64,000 nucleotides of DNA from Petrosia ficiformis (GCA_947044365.1 OX345636.1:16479115-16543114), one strand, 5' to 3'; positions 1-13,396 are shown, counted from the stretch's first letter. The notes: generated from the letters alone by a model not told the origin. Numbers and translations are program-made.

Positions 1-232
1 CTATCAATATCTTCTTTATTAAACACAGTATTGCTTCCATAGCAAGTGTTTGACATCGTTAAATACATTTCTGTGGAAAGTAATACTTTATAATACAAAC
101 AGCTGGCTTGATTTTTTCATGCACCTTAACATTATATTAACATGGACTCTTACCAGACTGAGGACAGTCAACTCTCCCACTCACTTGAAAAATGATTAAT
201 ATCTCTAACACTTTGATGAACAGACACTCCAC
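1..232 (-). pseudogene. 5' end of an Ig/FN3 receptor gene copy (copy F), start codon changed
   Basis: The complement carries the signal-peptide exon (154-232) and the beginning of the first Ig-like exon (1-70), matching the first two exons of genes A and B. Splice sites are at the same places: a donor after the CPQS residues and an acceptor just before 70. The start codon is GTG where A and B have ATG, but the rest of the exon is open. The copy runs off the window, so it may be a pseudogene or use another start. Homology to A and B is visible in the sequence; loss of function is inference. Confidence 0.7.
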
Positions 233-1259
233 GTTGCTCTATTCTACTGCAAGATGCATCAATACACTACAATGTCATTACATGTTTTAGTACAAATGGC
301 AACTTAGTGTTCCTTATAATAGTGATAATAGAGATTAATAGTGATAATAGAGAATAATAGGAATATTTATATTGACTCCAGTTATAGCGTGGAATACTGC
401 ATATAGCTTCGTTTCAAGTTAAGCTATATATCATCAATTGTCATGAGTACACAAATCAAATTTAAGTCATTTGTATAACTTACCTACAGAACATTATAAA
501 AATGCTTTAACTTTTGTTAGCACGATATTGCTTTCCTCCTGAGCTTTTAATTCACTAAAAAATTAAGTTTCTCTTTAGATAACATTTGTGATTTACTTTA
601 GAGTAATGGCAATCAATACTGATACTATGTTATAGTTAATTTTGTAGTTAATATCATACCAAATGCAATATAATATGTACTAGTACTACATAATTGATTT
701 AAATACTTTTTATGGTATACTAGTGTGCAGGAAATATGATTGTGTTTCATATAATACTGTTTTGGTAAACATTTATTGTTTGTGAACGGCAATTCAGTAA
801 ACTGAAAGCAAGTGATGTTATAACATGAAAAATGCTGTCGATTGTTTATGCTATATACTAATTAAGATTAAGGACTTCCAAACTTTATGTTGCATAAACT
901 GTGCACCTAATCTTGAAACAACAATTCAGTTTTTACAGTGCACATGAACATGTATGAATATATATTATCAGTTGAAGGATGGGAATTACGTATGTATTAT
1001 ATAAATGTTGTTAGTACATTTGCAATAATAATTATATACATAGTACTTGTGTATTTCACTTTTGTAATATTATTGTATGTATGTATGTATATACTACGAT
1101 GAAAGTTAACTATAATTCTACTATATAATCATAGTTTTGCAATGAAGTATGGGTGAAACTTTTATTTCTCACAAGCCAGTACCTATTTTAGTGAAAAATA
1201 AATGAAAACATTTTTTACTTGAAGATTTCATAATTATTGATTGATAATTGGAGGGTTAC
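233..1259. other. AT-rich spacer, no gene seen
   Basis: I see no coding signal on either strand. It holds short simple-sequence stretches, such as a GTAT run near 1075-1090, and otherwise unremarkable AT-rich DNA between receptor copies F and C. Confidence 0.5.
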
Positions 1260-2880
1260 ACTCATCATAAATCACTGTAGTAGGTGATATATCGGGAACG
1301 CTATAATACTTATGCTTCATAATTATTATCATCAGGTTTATATTGACGAAATACAAATACAGTATGACTGTAAATTTTTCATCTTACTTAAGATTACAAT
1401 ATTCAGGTTCTTGTGTATTAGGACACATTGCTTTATGAAGACTATATGGTTCACATGTTTGCATGTGAATATAATCTTGTGATTCTTCTATAATCTCAAA
1501 TTCTTTATTGCCTTTCTGACATTAGTTTTTTTCTAATTATAACTATAACCACTGTAATCAAAACAACAGTAATGATTGTTATGATAACTAATAGTGTCAT
1601 TACTATCCACCTGGTCCAATTCCATCATCTGATGTTGACTGCCTTTCTTTAATTTCTGTATAGACATGCATTCAAACAGATCATATTTTCCAAAGTTATC
1701 ATTTCAAAATATATAAAAACTCTTATGAAATGATGTGATAATTATAACAATTATAATGACATCCATATAAGGTAATGTATTTATTATTTAATATGAATTA
1801 CATACATTTCAGGTTTGTTTACTAATGATAATAGTGATAGTTATGAACTCCATAGTAAATAATTGTCTATAATTAAATATTATATATTTGCATTCATAAG
1901 TAATGAGAAAATATAAACATGTTCACATCATTTATACAGTATACACATCAGTTCTTTCCACTAGATTATTCCAGTCTCCTGGAACTGTAGAATATGATGA
2001 CCATATAACAAGTATTACATTCTAATTAAATAAAAATATGAGATGTATTCATCAGTTAGAGTATTCATATTAGTACTAGAACACTCTCTATCAGAACTGA
2101 TATTAAATGCCACTTCATATGTATATATTACACTGTTATTACTACTAAATGCTCCCTTCTTGGTTGAACTGAAGTAGTAAAGGCATCACCAAAGAAATCA
2201 GTTAGTCAACTGTATATGTAAGAGAACATATACAAGTAATAGTTAACTTTTATTAACTTAAAAGTAAAGAAAGCCAATATTTCACTGAAAAGACCAGTTC
2301 CAATATTATTCATTGCTGCTATACTTATTGAGTATAAACTAAATCTACTGAGAGCAGTAATCACAAACACTTCTGCATTTGTAGTAACTTTGTTTGGATT
2401 TCCATTAATATTATAATATAACCAGTTATAATTCCATTACGTTGTGTACATTCCATATTAGATGTAGAATTTAATATTACTGGAGGATATATATATTTCT
2501 AGTCTCCCAGGGGGAAATGATAGAATCACAGAATTATTATAATATCATTATAATATCCTTATAATTACTTCAAGATTCTTTCAACATTGCACTAACAAAC
2601 ATCTCTATGCTTTTTCCTAGTGTATTTTCTGGTTGTATACTGAAAGTGTACTCTAGTCCAGATGCCAGATCGTCTATACTTGTTACTGTATTTTCAATAT
2701 ATAGTGAAGTTTCCACATTGTCACATGTTCAAGAGTATACTAAAGTATAGCTATCTCCTATACTGACTGTGATAGTGTTCCAATTAATTCTGATGGATGT
2801 TGTGGATAGGTTCAGTAATACATAAATGATATTTGTGGTACTGTGAGAGTAAACAATATAATTATTACAATTGTAATTTC
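1260..2880 (-). pseudogene. 3' part of an Ig/FN3 receptor with tyrosine-motif tail (copy C), decayed
   Basis: Read on the complement, this stretch matches gene B in order: FN3 exons near 2560-2830, 2240-2500 and 1965-2215, the membrane-span plus tail exon near 1385-1665, and the last tail exon near 1260-1340. The tail still shows the YIHM and EYCNL tyrosine motifs, so this copy belongs to the short-tail type rather than the phosphatase type. Indels break the frame in the FN3 exons, the membrane segment and the lysine-rich stretch after it, and the last exon has lost its end. No matching 5' exons lie upstream on the same strand; a related 5' end lies inverted at 3254. A non-functional remnant. 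Confidence 0.75.
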
Positions 2881-3253
2881 AGTGAGTATATATGTGTATA
2901 AGGGATATTTTGTGTATACATTATAGACAAAGTATCTCTTATATTATACTTACAGGAGTGCACTGCAACATTATCAGTTGCATGTTTCACTGAGCCATGG
3001 TACATATTTATTACCTACTTACCAATAACAGTTGAAAGAATCTGGTTGATGTAAACACATAAGGATTTGTATGTATTTATAGTTAGTATATAAAAAGACA
3101 AAACTATAGATCTACAGTGAACTGCAAGTATGTTAATTAATCAATTTAGCAATGTTTCCATGGCAACCACATAAATATGTAGTATGTAATTTGAGCACAA
3201 CAATTTTTACAGTGAGATTACATCTGGATTGATGCATCTTGTAATAGAAAAAC

Positions 3254-3740
3254 ATGGAATGCCTGTGGATCAAAGTGTTAGGGATGCTAATCATTCATGT
3301 GAGTAGTAAAGTTGATTCTCAATGCTCTCCTGAGTCAGGTAAGAGTCAAAACATTAAAGGGCATAAAAAATCAAACTGTTTCTATTATAAACTATTATTT
3401 TCTACAGAAATGTATTTAATGTTATACAACACTTGCTATGGTAACAATACTGTGTTTAATAAAGAAGATATTGGTAGTAGTGCTGATAGTGGAATCACCC
3501 AGGCCGTTTTAGAAAAAGAAGTATTTCTACAGCAGGTACACTGAAGCTTCCAAGTGGAAATACTATTAAATGTGACGGTGGTGTTGTTCAATGTGTGATG
3601 GAAATGGACTTCTTGCTTTTTCACTCCACCAAACTTTCAACTAACCAAGTATGGAAAGCACCATTTCTTATCCAACATTAAAAAAAACCAATTGAAATGC
3701 TGTGTGAAGTTGTACAACGCATCTATAGGTGCAGATGCCA
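3254..3740 (+). pseudogene. 5' end of an Ig/FN3 receptor copy on the plus strand (copy E)
   Basis: An ATG at 3254 opens a signal-peptide exon (MECLWIKVLG...) with a donor at about 3340 after the SPES residues. An acceptor follows at about 3408, then an Ig-like exon with the family motif NTCYGNNTVFN. The frame then breaks around the position of the first conserved cysteine, and the downstream part is only recognisable by nucleotide similarity. It is the only receptor fragment on the plus strand and lies head-to-head with copy C, suggesting that the 5' part of one gene was inverted. Clearly a remnant. Confidence 0.75.
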
Positions 3741-6189
3741 AATGCAATGTATAGTTATGTAACAGGCAATCCAAGAAATGGTGGTAGAGACTGTTTTATT
3801 TTTTTGATGCAAGTATTTGCAATGCTAATATTATTCAATCTGAAACAAACCACCAACCAACACTCTTCATCTTGAGCTGGTCAGAGTGCTTCTTTCATTT
3901 TATAATTCACGAAAACATCATAAACATGGATGGTCTTCTATGAAGGGAGCACCACCTTCCTTTAGTAAACAACACTTTCCGGTGAAGCTATCCAAGCGAC
4001 AATGCAGCTGCAAAGAATCCAATTAGACATAGCCCCTACCTCTATGCATCACATCTTGCTTTTGCATTCATAATACAAGCAATAGTGACCAATTTAATAG
4101 TTTCACTAATTGATGCTATTGGTTGTCATTGTTTACTATATTGTAATTATTCATGATAATAAAAACATCTTAGTAGTGTCCTTAGTGGAGAGTTATTGAA
4201 AAAGTACAACAGTTAGCCATGATATATAGGGTCAAAAACCACATATGAAATTTTGTTAAATGTTTATTCTTACATTGGCTTTATTTCAGAATTTCAATTT
4301 CTGTAGTTGTCATAACAGACATCTTATAAATGTCCAGTTTATTCATTAGATCTGACAAGAGAATTATAGCATGATTACACTGTACCTAGATGTAACATAC
4401 ATGAATGCATGCATACAAAAACATAATGCACACAGATAGACACTCACAAAAACACGCACATACATATACACTAGTGTTGTTTCAGCTTGACAGCAATGAC
4501 CACTTTTAGTTATAGTTATAGTTATAGCATGACTAGTTTCTCAAACTTTTAGTTTAGTTATAGTTTACTTAACTAAAACAATATCAGGCTTACTAAATAA
4601 GTTTTAGTTTCGTTAACTAACTAAATGTGCCCATGATTTTATCGCCAGCTGGATTATTTAATTATTACACAAAATTATTTAAGTTTTGGGTGTATTTTAT
4701 AAAACGATCATTTCTATTTATAGTGGCATGGTTACATCAAGACACTACCCAATTTTCAGTTTAATTAGACCAATTATCTCAAGGATGCATAACTGCCTCC
4801 AAACAGGGCTACATGTATTTTGTACAATAGTAACACAAAATGTATGCAATTTAATTACTGTTGTTGAGTAGAAGCGATAGTAGTAAAACTCTGTCAACAG
4901 ACATGTTATGGGCTAATACCACCCACAGTACATCAAAGGTTACCATAATATAAAATATATAAATGAGAGTACTTCGCTAGCTTAAACAATGAAGGGAAAG
5001 ATAGATATCAAATAAGCTGTACTGCTGAGATTGACATTAAAGAAAGATCTGCCTGATACTGAGAACAAGAAGAAATTTGTTCGATATGACATTATGGCCA
5101 CCTCTTCAACGAGGTCATATCATGTTATTTTATTGAGAGGTCAGGAATTAATACAAAAAGATGGTTGCTTCAATGGAAACTGAAGTCTCGATTCTTACAA
5201 TTTATTTTCAGCAATTTTATATGCAGCTGGAAAGATAAATGTTGTGTAATCTAGCCTGAGATGAATCACGATTTGGTTCTCCTGTAAAATCATCAATGCT
5301 CTCTTCTTACTGCTGCTACCCATTTAGCACACCTTACAGAATCAGAAAGAGGAAACCTAAAAATATCTCAGTGCTATTTGTTACAGTCACATACACACCA
5401 ATTCTTCACCATACTAACTATATTCCACACGTGCTATATTAGTCTACATTATTATCATAATTATAGATACCAGGAAATATCACAAGTTGCAATTGGATAC
5501 AAAGTATTGTCACGAGTCTGAAAAAGACAAGACAGTACAAATGATATTTCCTTGGTGTCTATACGTAAATTATTGGTTGGTGGCTAACCGCTTAGCAACA
5601 TTGCATTCTTGTCAAAGTGGTTACTTCAAGGAGTGTACATGGGCTGAATTTTAAAATCCCACCCAAATAGATAAGTGGGTGCCTCCACAACAGAAGAGAG
5701 ACTATTCAGTACTGGGGGGAATGGACCAAAAATTGAACATCTGATAAAGTCTATAAGTAATATAGCAATGTAAATAATATTAATAATAATAATAATACAA
5801 ATCTTTTTGTAGATATCAAAACTAGATGAAAACATGATTAAAAATTTTATAAACAAACAAAAAAATGAAAATACATAATTGGTCTAAATCAATTGGTGAG
5901 GAAAGGGATATAGGAGACATTTCTCCACCACAGTTAGATAAGTAACTAAGACACTTCTCTTTATGAATGCTTGTTGACAAGATGGGAAGCCATACGAACA
6001 CGACACCCTGACATCCATACACAGAAGTATCGATACATCAATAGATATCTTACAATAGATCTTTGTAAAAACTATAGCATCATACAAGGACTATAGAATT
6101 TACATTTTATTGAGAAACATTGAAAGCCAAACAAAATTATTTAAAATGATTGGGTAAAGGATATAAAACTAAAACATGTGAATCTCAGT
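3741..6189. other. Repeat-bearing spacer
   Basis: No gene recognised. It contains a TAGTTA-type simple repeat near 4508-4545, a copy (about 4770-4950) of the dispersed palindromic repeat seen again at 14280-14560 (shared phrase TAACTGCCTCCAAAC), and a TAA microsatellite near 5770-5800. Short open frames here have no recognisable features. Confidence 0.55.
4770..4950. repeat. Dispersed palindromic-repeat copy
   Basis: Shares an extended similarity with 14320-14550: the phrase TAACTGCCTCCAAACAGGGC, then a TATGCAATTTAA block, a TTGTTGAGTAGAA block, an ACATGTTATGGGC block, and ACAGTACATCAAAGGTTACC. The left palindromic half seen at 14230-14290 is missing, so this is a partial copy. Confidence 0.6.
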
Positions 6190-7350
6190 GATTCAGAAAT
6201 AGAACATTTGTGGACTTCAAATGCTCTTGGAGATCATTCTCCCCAAACCACCCATACACAATATGGCTCATCATATGTCTCCATTTGGGGATGAGAGGAA
6301 GATATGAGCACCATAAATATGAATTTTGTTATCAATATTACATCAGATGGAAAAAATATGTCCAATTTAAAAAAGAAAGAGGCACAAAAACTAGATCTCA
6401 TGAAAACCAACAAAAACAAAGCAGGGCATTCAATCCTGAAATGTGGGAAACAGTTATGCAACCAAACAGATATCCAGTTCGGTTATTTCAATTATACGTG
6501 AGCAAGAAGCCTAAAATTATGTGTCAAAGTGACTCACCTTATTTGGCAGTTAACTGGAAATATGAAGACACCACAAACTGGTACAAAGCTCAACCAATGG
6601 GCATACCGTATAGCGGGAAATATTCGTTGGCAGTTGAGGGCAACGAAAATTTGAATCAACAAAAATTTGACCCGAGGAAAATTTTGCAACAGTCACGTGT
6701 GGTTTCAAAGTCACACCTCTCACACGTGATGGCTCTTTATCGGTATTTTAAGCCTGATTCATCTCTTCCAGACCCCAAGGGACCGCTATCAGACATAGTT
6801 AAGCCAGAGGCTATAAAGGATGCCAATGAAGCGGTAAGAACTAGATAATGATAGCTAACACAAATTTTATTGATTTTTCCAACTATCGCTCGCCAACGAA
6901 ATTTATTTCAACGAAAATTTATTCTAAAAGCTTTTTGTATTTTTAACGAAAATTTCTTCCAACGGAAATTTCCCGCTATATGGTACACAAAATAAACAAT
7001 GCCATGAAAACGTTGGCAGAAATGCAAATCTCACAGGAAAAAACCATTCTGCAATGAAAACAACTGTGGAGTCAACCTTGTGTAGGTTAAATATCCCTGA
7101 CAGCACAGTCATTCAGTTTTCAGGACATCGAAATATACACAATTTAAATGCATACAATAAACCATCTATTGTGCAACAAGAGATGTCCTATATACTTAGC
7201 CATTACTCAGGACGTTCAAAATATGCTTCCAGTAACACAAGATGTTCAAAACACAGCTACAGTAATGCATCATGTTCAGACAGTACATGTAGATACCAAA
7301 AAGCAGGCATTATTATCAACATCAGTACTAAACAATTGTACAATAAATAT
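6190..7350 (+). pseudogene. Crypton/DUF3504-type tyrosine recombinase-like gene, disrupted
   Basis: The translated frame at 6270-6600 contains LGMRGRYEHH, an FNPEMWETVMQPNRYPVRLF stretch and a PYLAVN..WYKAQPMG stretch. These match the pattern of the DUF3504 domain found in KIAA1958, QRICH1 and ZMYM2-4, which derives from Crypton tyrosine recombinases (established family knowledge; recognised by eye). The frame then runs into a small inverted-repeat element (6602-6985). Beyond it the homology resumes (INNAMKTLAE, NHSAMKT, SGHRNIHNLNAY) in another frame, so at least one indel is present. SGHRN keeps the catalytic-type H..R pair, but HSAMKT has M where relatives usually have R. A further frame break lies upstream of LGMRGR. 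Best read as an inactivated recombinase gene. Confidence 0.7.
6602..6986. mobile_element. Small TA-flanked inverted-repeat element (MITE) inside the recombinase-like gene
   Basis: The left end reads CCGTATAGCGGGAAAT and the right end is its inverse, ATTTCCCGCTATATGG. Both outer flanks are TA, consistent with a TA target duplication as made by Tc1/mariner-type elements. It interrupts the DUF3504 homology between PMG and INNAMKTLAE. A related terminus occurs at about 53322-53345 (TACCGTATAGCGGGAATTAT). Confidence 0.75.
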
Positions 7351-9978
7351 TTATAGTAATTTGCCAGACTGTTCCATAAGAAAACTAGTGTGTTTTTCAT
7401 ATAATCACAAATATTTGCCTTTATCAATATCTTGACTATCTTTTTAGCAAACAATTGGTAACATGTGACTATATCGATCAGATGACTTCCATTCAATAAA
7501 ACATCTGGTCAGGTGACTTTTGGTACAATAACCTACCAAGTCATATGACTTCCGGTACAATAATCCAAAATATCAGCATAGTGCGTGATTTGAATGTCAC
7601 AATGAAATGTGTACCATTCATGGTAAACATATTAGATAAAGATATTTATAGCTGGTTACCATGTTTTTGCTGTGTTGTATATATTTTGAATAATATATTG
7701 TCATACAGTTGGATGCAAAGTATTGTCGCAAGTCCAAAGGAGGACTGAGTGATAATATGCATATCCAACGAGTGATAATTTATTTATCTCATGTAACAAG
7801 TCAGGCTTTTTAAAAAGCAATAATTATCATCATGAAACAATCATAATGAGTAGCTTTTACAAGGTAAAACCCACAGCAGTGATTATCTTTAGCTACTCTC
7901 ACCTTGGAAGTGAGAAATTTTAGTACTGGAAATAGATAAAGCTCTGTAATTTTCCAGGTTATTACTAAAAATAAACTTACCTCGTTCAAGATTTAATACA
8001 GTTCATTTGTACATTGTTTACTGTTACCAAAGCAGCTGTTCTTACTTGGTAGCATGTGAATAAGTACAGTAAAACCTCTGGTCAGGTGACTTCCGGTTCA
8101 ATAAACCTTCCACTTATGTGACTTCTGGTACAGTACTGTGAAATATCAGCATTGTGCATGATTTTATAATAAGGACTGGAAACAAACAATAGGCGTGGCT
8201 ACGTTTAACATACACTTTATGAAAAAATGCAACTTGTTATCTCACACGCTCAGGCCTCAACAACCCTTTGTAAACATGGTCAAAAGGAAGAAGCTTACAC
8301 TAAAAAGACTATTTCTACACACAATTGGTAATATTCGAAAGTGTGCAAAAGCTCTTTAATATCTATAATTTATTTTAAATGTTGTACTATATATAACATT
8401 CATACGCTCCTCCTAATTATGTATAGAATAGATGTAATATGTATGTAGCATATTTAACCCACAAATGCTCGTTTCCAATCCATTATTTATGGCATAATTG
8501 AAAATGTGTGGGATTTTTTTTGATAAACATATTAGTTATAGACTGGTTTATAAATTTCCAGTTTTGCAGTATTGCACATGCATGAATTGTAGATGGGGCA
8601 TTACAGTAACTCCTGTTTTTAGCTCCATAGTTCTTGCATTTTACAAGATTCCAGGCCCAGGGGGGCAAATAGGATAATTTTCCTGGGGGCCCCACAGCTT
8701 TTCCAAAATTACATGTGTAATTGTTCAATCATATAACCAAGGCTGAGGTGTTAAGAAAGCTATACAGATGTGAAATTCATGCTTTCGTTAGATGCAGAAA
8801 GACACCAAGGTGACTGTATGAAAGTTCCTGGGGCAATGTCCACACTAGTCTGGTGTGCGCAGGCGTTCCACAAGGAGGTAATGTCTGGAGAAACTGTTAT
8901 TAATAAAATTGGGCTCTGCACAAATTCATGCAACACTCATGAATGCAATTAATATCACATGACGTGATGTAACTGCAGCACTGGAAAAGGTTGTAGTAAG
9001 TTAACATTGCATATACTTCCCTGAAACTCGAACAGGAGAATGCTATTAAAGAATTTGTCGGGTGTGTTTTTGTATGTTTAACCACTGGTTTTGGCAAGTC
9101 ATTATGTTACCACATTCTGTCAATGCTATTTATATATTAAAAGGCTATACTTCTCTATACTCGATAGTACTTATAATAAGTTCTTTGGATCCTATCATCA
9201 CAGATCAAGTGAAATCATTGACATGCATGAATGGGTTTGCAGGCTGTTCATGTGAAGAGTAACTGGATATGAAGTTATGGCCCAGATCATTTGCCAAGAT
9301 TCATTTTATCATCAGAACTGTTACTCACTAATTATGATTGGACTGATGTCTATAGTGTGCCATTTTTTTCAAAATTTTGACATTGATAGGAAATCAGAAC
9401 AGCATCAAATGAAGTTGATTTTCTGACAGTATCAACTTTATTTTTAGAGAAGCTACATGTTCATCCATGCTATTTGACACCTTGCATAATGTGTATGTTT
9501 ATCACATGACTATTGCTGAATTACATCGAGCAAATAACAGACGTTCCCTTGTCGAACGTCTGCATGCACGAGACTATGCCCACTCTCTAGCTAAGTTTCA
9601 TAACTTCCATTAGTTCCGCATTTTCAACAGTTTTCACTAAGTCTACAAGAAAATCATTGTTTTGCATCTTAAAACAGTTATTATTATTATTATTATTATT
9701 ATAACATTATTAACTTTACCTTGCTTTTGTGGAATAAGGACTGATACAGTCTTCTGTAAAGCTCTCTCTTTCATACTTCCATCTGTGAAATAAAAAGTGT
9801 ATACAGAGTTTCATATGACATATAGGAATAGTGAATATCTATATTATAGGTATTCACTATTTCTGTAGTATACATAACGAACTGAAGATATGATTAATAC
9901 TATTTAAGCTAACTAAGTTCATTTTAGGGATGTATTCAACCTTTTTTTCCTATTTATTAGTATATATACACCTATATT
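7351..9978. other. Spacer with low-grade repeats, no gene seen
   Basis: Contains a repeated phrase (CTTCCGGTACAATAA type) at 7510-7560 and 8090-8130, a GGGGCCCC-bearing repeat fragment at 8640-8705 similar to the one at 15855-15915, and a TTA microsatellite at about 9676-9704. I could support no protein-coding exon. Confidence 0.5.
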
Positions 9979-10012
9979 ATGTATTATATCAATGTATTTG
10001 TGTTTTTATTTA

Positions 10013-10212
10013 CAGAGGAACATAGACAAGAGATTGAATCTCAATCAGCTCAAATGATCAGTGAATTTTGCACTGAATTGGATAGTAAAAAAAAATATAT
10101 TGCTGAGGTTGAACAACGGATTCAGGAATTTACCCTTCCAACTGAAGGTCATGATCATGTGATTACACAAATTCAATTAAAATTTTCATTAGTAATAAAA
10201 ACTGAAGCCTAG
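10013..10212 (+). CDS. Isolated exon-like ORF, charged and helical, unknown
   Basis: A polypyrimidine/AG acceptor precedes 10015, followed by an open frame to a stop at 10212. The peptide is rich in E, Q, K and I (HRQEIESQSAQMISEF, KKYIAEVEQRIQEF) and looks like a short coiled coil. Codon composition looks coding. No start codon lies in the exon and no upstream exon was found, so it is probably the last exon of a larger or decayed gene. It lies next to, but on the opposite strand from, the death-fold-type pseudogene at 10279-12060, which also ends in a coiled coil. Function unknown. Confidence 0.35.
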
Positions 10213-10278
10213 TATATATACACAATGAACTGAAGGTACCATTGATACTATAATAAGCCAACTATATCTTGTAATGTT

Positions 10279-12060
10279 GTTTAATAATTAGAAGTATAAA
10301 TATAGCAATGTAGAACGAGGATAGTACCCTTTTCCATTGCAATTCTGATAGATTGAAATTCATTAGAAATTGACTGTATCTTCGATTGCAGTTCTTCTTT
10401 TTCTTGCTTCAACAGAGTAACATCTTTACTGAGTGACTGACCAACCTGAGAATAATCATATTATCAATGATGTGATAAATCAGAAAGAGAAAAGAACAAA
10501 GAATGCAAATCAGCTATGTCATAACTTACTTCATAACTAGTCTTGTGATTTAGTAATGTACAGTAACCAATTGATAAAAATATGACACACTCCTCTTTAA
10601 GACTATCCAAATTTGTTTGAGCTTTCATCACCAACAAGCCCATGACAGTGTGTGGAGCCTAACATGTTACTATGATTGAGCTGCCCTCCTTCTCTAGTTG
10701 AACATGCACTTTATCTCACAAATCTTCAAATGCTTTGTATAGTAACTTTCTAATATGATCTATTGGAGTCTCTTTAGGATCCCATTGAAGCACGAAGGTG
10801 ATTGTCTCACAACGAAGTTTCTGTTTAGTAAAGAAAGGATGATTTACAGTTCACTGGTTGCGAAGATCATTACAGAAACCATCAAGATCCTTTAAGTAAT
10901 TTTTGATTTCACTACTCCCTTCTGCTATTTCAAACTCCAGAAAAAAATATTTAAGACAAGAAACATTTAACACAGAACATTGGTTTATGACAAGCTTCAG
11001 AAATGCTTCAATTGAGTCGTTTGAAGATCATGAACACTAAGCAATGAACTATTTTCTTTCATATCTGAGAGTTTAGAAAGATCAAAATTTTTTTGGATGA
11101 TTTTTTGGGCTTTTGAGGTCATTGCACCATATCTAAACATCATTTCATCAAACTTCGACTCAAAAGTAGGTGAGACAGGAACTATGGTGGGTGATGATAC
11201 ATCTGAAGAAGCTAAACTTGATGGTGGAATAGAAAAATGTTCATATTCATCAACAATCTCCTTGGAGAGTTTAACACATTCATAAGAACCAAATTTTATT
11301 AACACGTGTGTAAATGTCTCCAAATATTTAGGGAGACTTGTGACTGACTCTTTCACCATTAATTTTCAATAGAAATTGTGTTTCATATGATCTGGAATTT
11401 TTTTAAGGACACTTTCCGCTTGGAGACGTGTAATGAGATCAGAAGAAAGAATTCCAGGTTTATCTAATACTTGAAGCAGTTTGTCATGATACTGGGAAAG
11501 AATTATGATAGCAGGATTCTTAGTTCCTGTGTAGAAGATGAAAAGACAGAGAATATTAGTTAAGTAATAAAAATGAGGCTGTGTCACTTGCACCATTACT
11601 AGAACTTGAAATATTCTTAGATACCTGATAACAATAAATATACTTATCTAGAAGGAATTAGTTTATAACGTAGTTTATACAACAATAATCCACAATCACA
11701 AGCACTCAGCAGGTTTATAAGGAAAGCTGATCTGGGGTCAATTAGGTGGGTGTTGTCTCCTAAACCCTATGGTTTGATGTACTAATACCAATAATTCCAT
11801 ACTTGTGCAGGAGCTCAAAATAACTTCATTTATTACTCTTTTGAAAAATTGAACAACTGAATGACTGGTTATGTATGTAACACAAATCTCACTTTCATTC
11901 TCAACAGCTCTTGCAGCTTCAAGTAATTTCTCCATAGAAGGGTTACTCTCATTTGTGATCCAATAATCTATACAGCTTTGTAGTGCAGTATGATAATTTC
12001 TATCAACAGCAGCATGTCTTTCATGTCGTATTCTCTCATCTAAGGAACACCAACAGTCTA
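10279..12060 (-). pseudogene. Death-domain-type, multi-exon gene with in-frame stops
   Basis: On the complement, a helical segment (about 11935-12060, with ALQSCIDYWI) fits the end of a death-domain-like fold. It is followed by exons at 11366-11560 (SQYHDKLLQVL, SVLKKIPDHM) and 11000-11359 (LIKFGSYECVKLSKEIVDEY). The reading frame is continuous across a TGA at 11366-11368. A further frame change occurs near 11015. The frame at 10550-10990 then reads well (LKDLDGFCNDLRNQ, CETITFVLQWDP, KEEGSSIIV-like) but holds two TGA and one TAG codon. A last exon (10279-10446) encodes a coiled coil rich in K, E and Q. The exon style recalls multi-copy sponge death-fold proteins, which is recollection and not proof. 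Multiple stops mark it as a pseudogene. Confidence 0.6.
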
Positions 12061-13396
12061 TTCCAGTATCTGTTTATCTGGAACCCCATATGACTTAGAG
12101 TATTGATAGCATTGTTTGAAGTAAGCTCTAGCTCTTTTCTAATGCAGCTATAATAATTATTACAATTATAAGCCACGCCTTTACACCCACTCCAGTCAAA
12201 ATTAAGTACCCTATTAATCCTCTATTAAACAGAAGCCAACAATTTTAATTGCATAAGCTAATCGACGTCATTTCCTTTGCAGTCATCACTATAGTTACAA
12301 TCATTTAGTACTGCCACTACTCATGCACTACTCATGCATTGCTGGCTGTTAGTCTGCAAAAGGTTTATTGTCTGTAAACTATAAGAAATGTGACTATCAA
12401 GACTGGACAATCGCACGTGGTGCAGAGGTTGTGAAATTATTATTTTAGCAGTTTAGTTATCATCTAATCTGAATTTCTAAATAAATACAATGCAATCTAT
12501 CACATTCCATCTAAGTGTATAATTATAGCTATAGTCCATCTCAAATTTCATTCAAGAATATTACTGCACATTATTACAATTGTCGGATGATGAGAGTTCT
12601 TGACACATTTAAAATTGATGATCATTATACTTTGCTGTTTTATCATTTCAACTTATGTGAATAATCATAGTCATAGTTATAGTCAGCCATAGTCAGTAAT
12701 AATATCCTATATGGCTATATACCAGAGCATAGTTGGTAATGAAACTTAATATGAGTATTTTCCACCTAAACTCTCTAAACCCTAGGGTCAAAGATATCCT
12801 TTATGAAATTACCTTATCATTAGATTATTTCACAATATAAAATTAAGCATACTATACACTGTTCAGACGTTACAGTGCACATGGTGGGCTTATATAGACT
12901 TCTGGATTATAAAAAGAGCGTGGAACTAGTATGAAAATTATATTCATCCAAAATCTCTAGACAAACAAATGAATTTGTAATTTAGACGTACGCATAATTA
13001 TAATACCAAATTAATAATATTGGAGACTGAACCTTTTACTAATTTCAAATCATCTGGAATCTTTTTAATTACAGTTTTTGCTACAAAAGGTGGGATAAGA
13101 TCAATTATTTTTTATGATACTGGCAAAGATCACATTGTAGTAATATTATTAATGACTTGCATACAATAGGTATACCGATCTGGGAATAATTTTAAGGAAA
13201 TCAAGGGTACTGCTATAGCTAGGTTGTATAGCTAACTCAAAACATGGATAATAATATTTTGTTTTTTTTACTTACAAATTAATGCATTTAAAAACGAGAT
13301 GTTAACATTTGGATTGGAACAATTAGTAGATATACCACAGCAGGGGTACATATATTTTTGAGAGATGTGTCATTAGTAGCACTATATATTGTATAA

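Noticed and set aside
6210..6848. Taking the 212-residue open frame as one intact protein
   Set aside because: Its last third is translated from the inserted inverted-repeat element; the real homology resumes after 6986.
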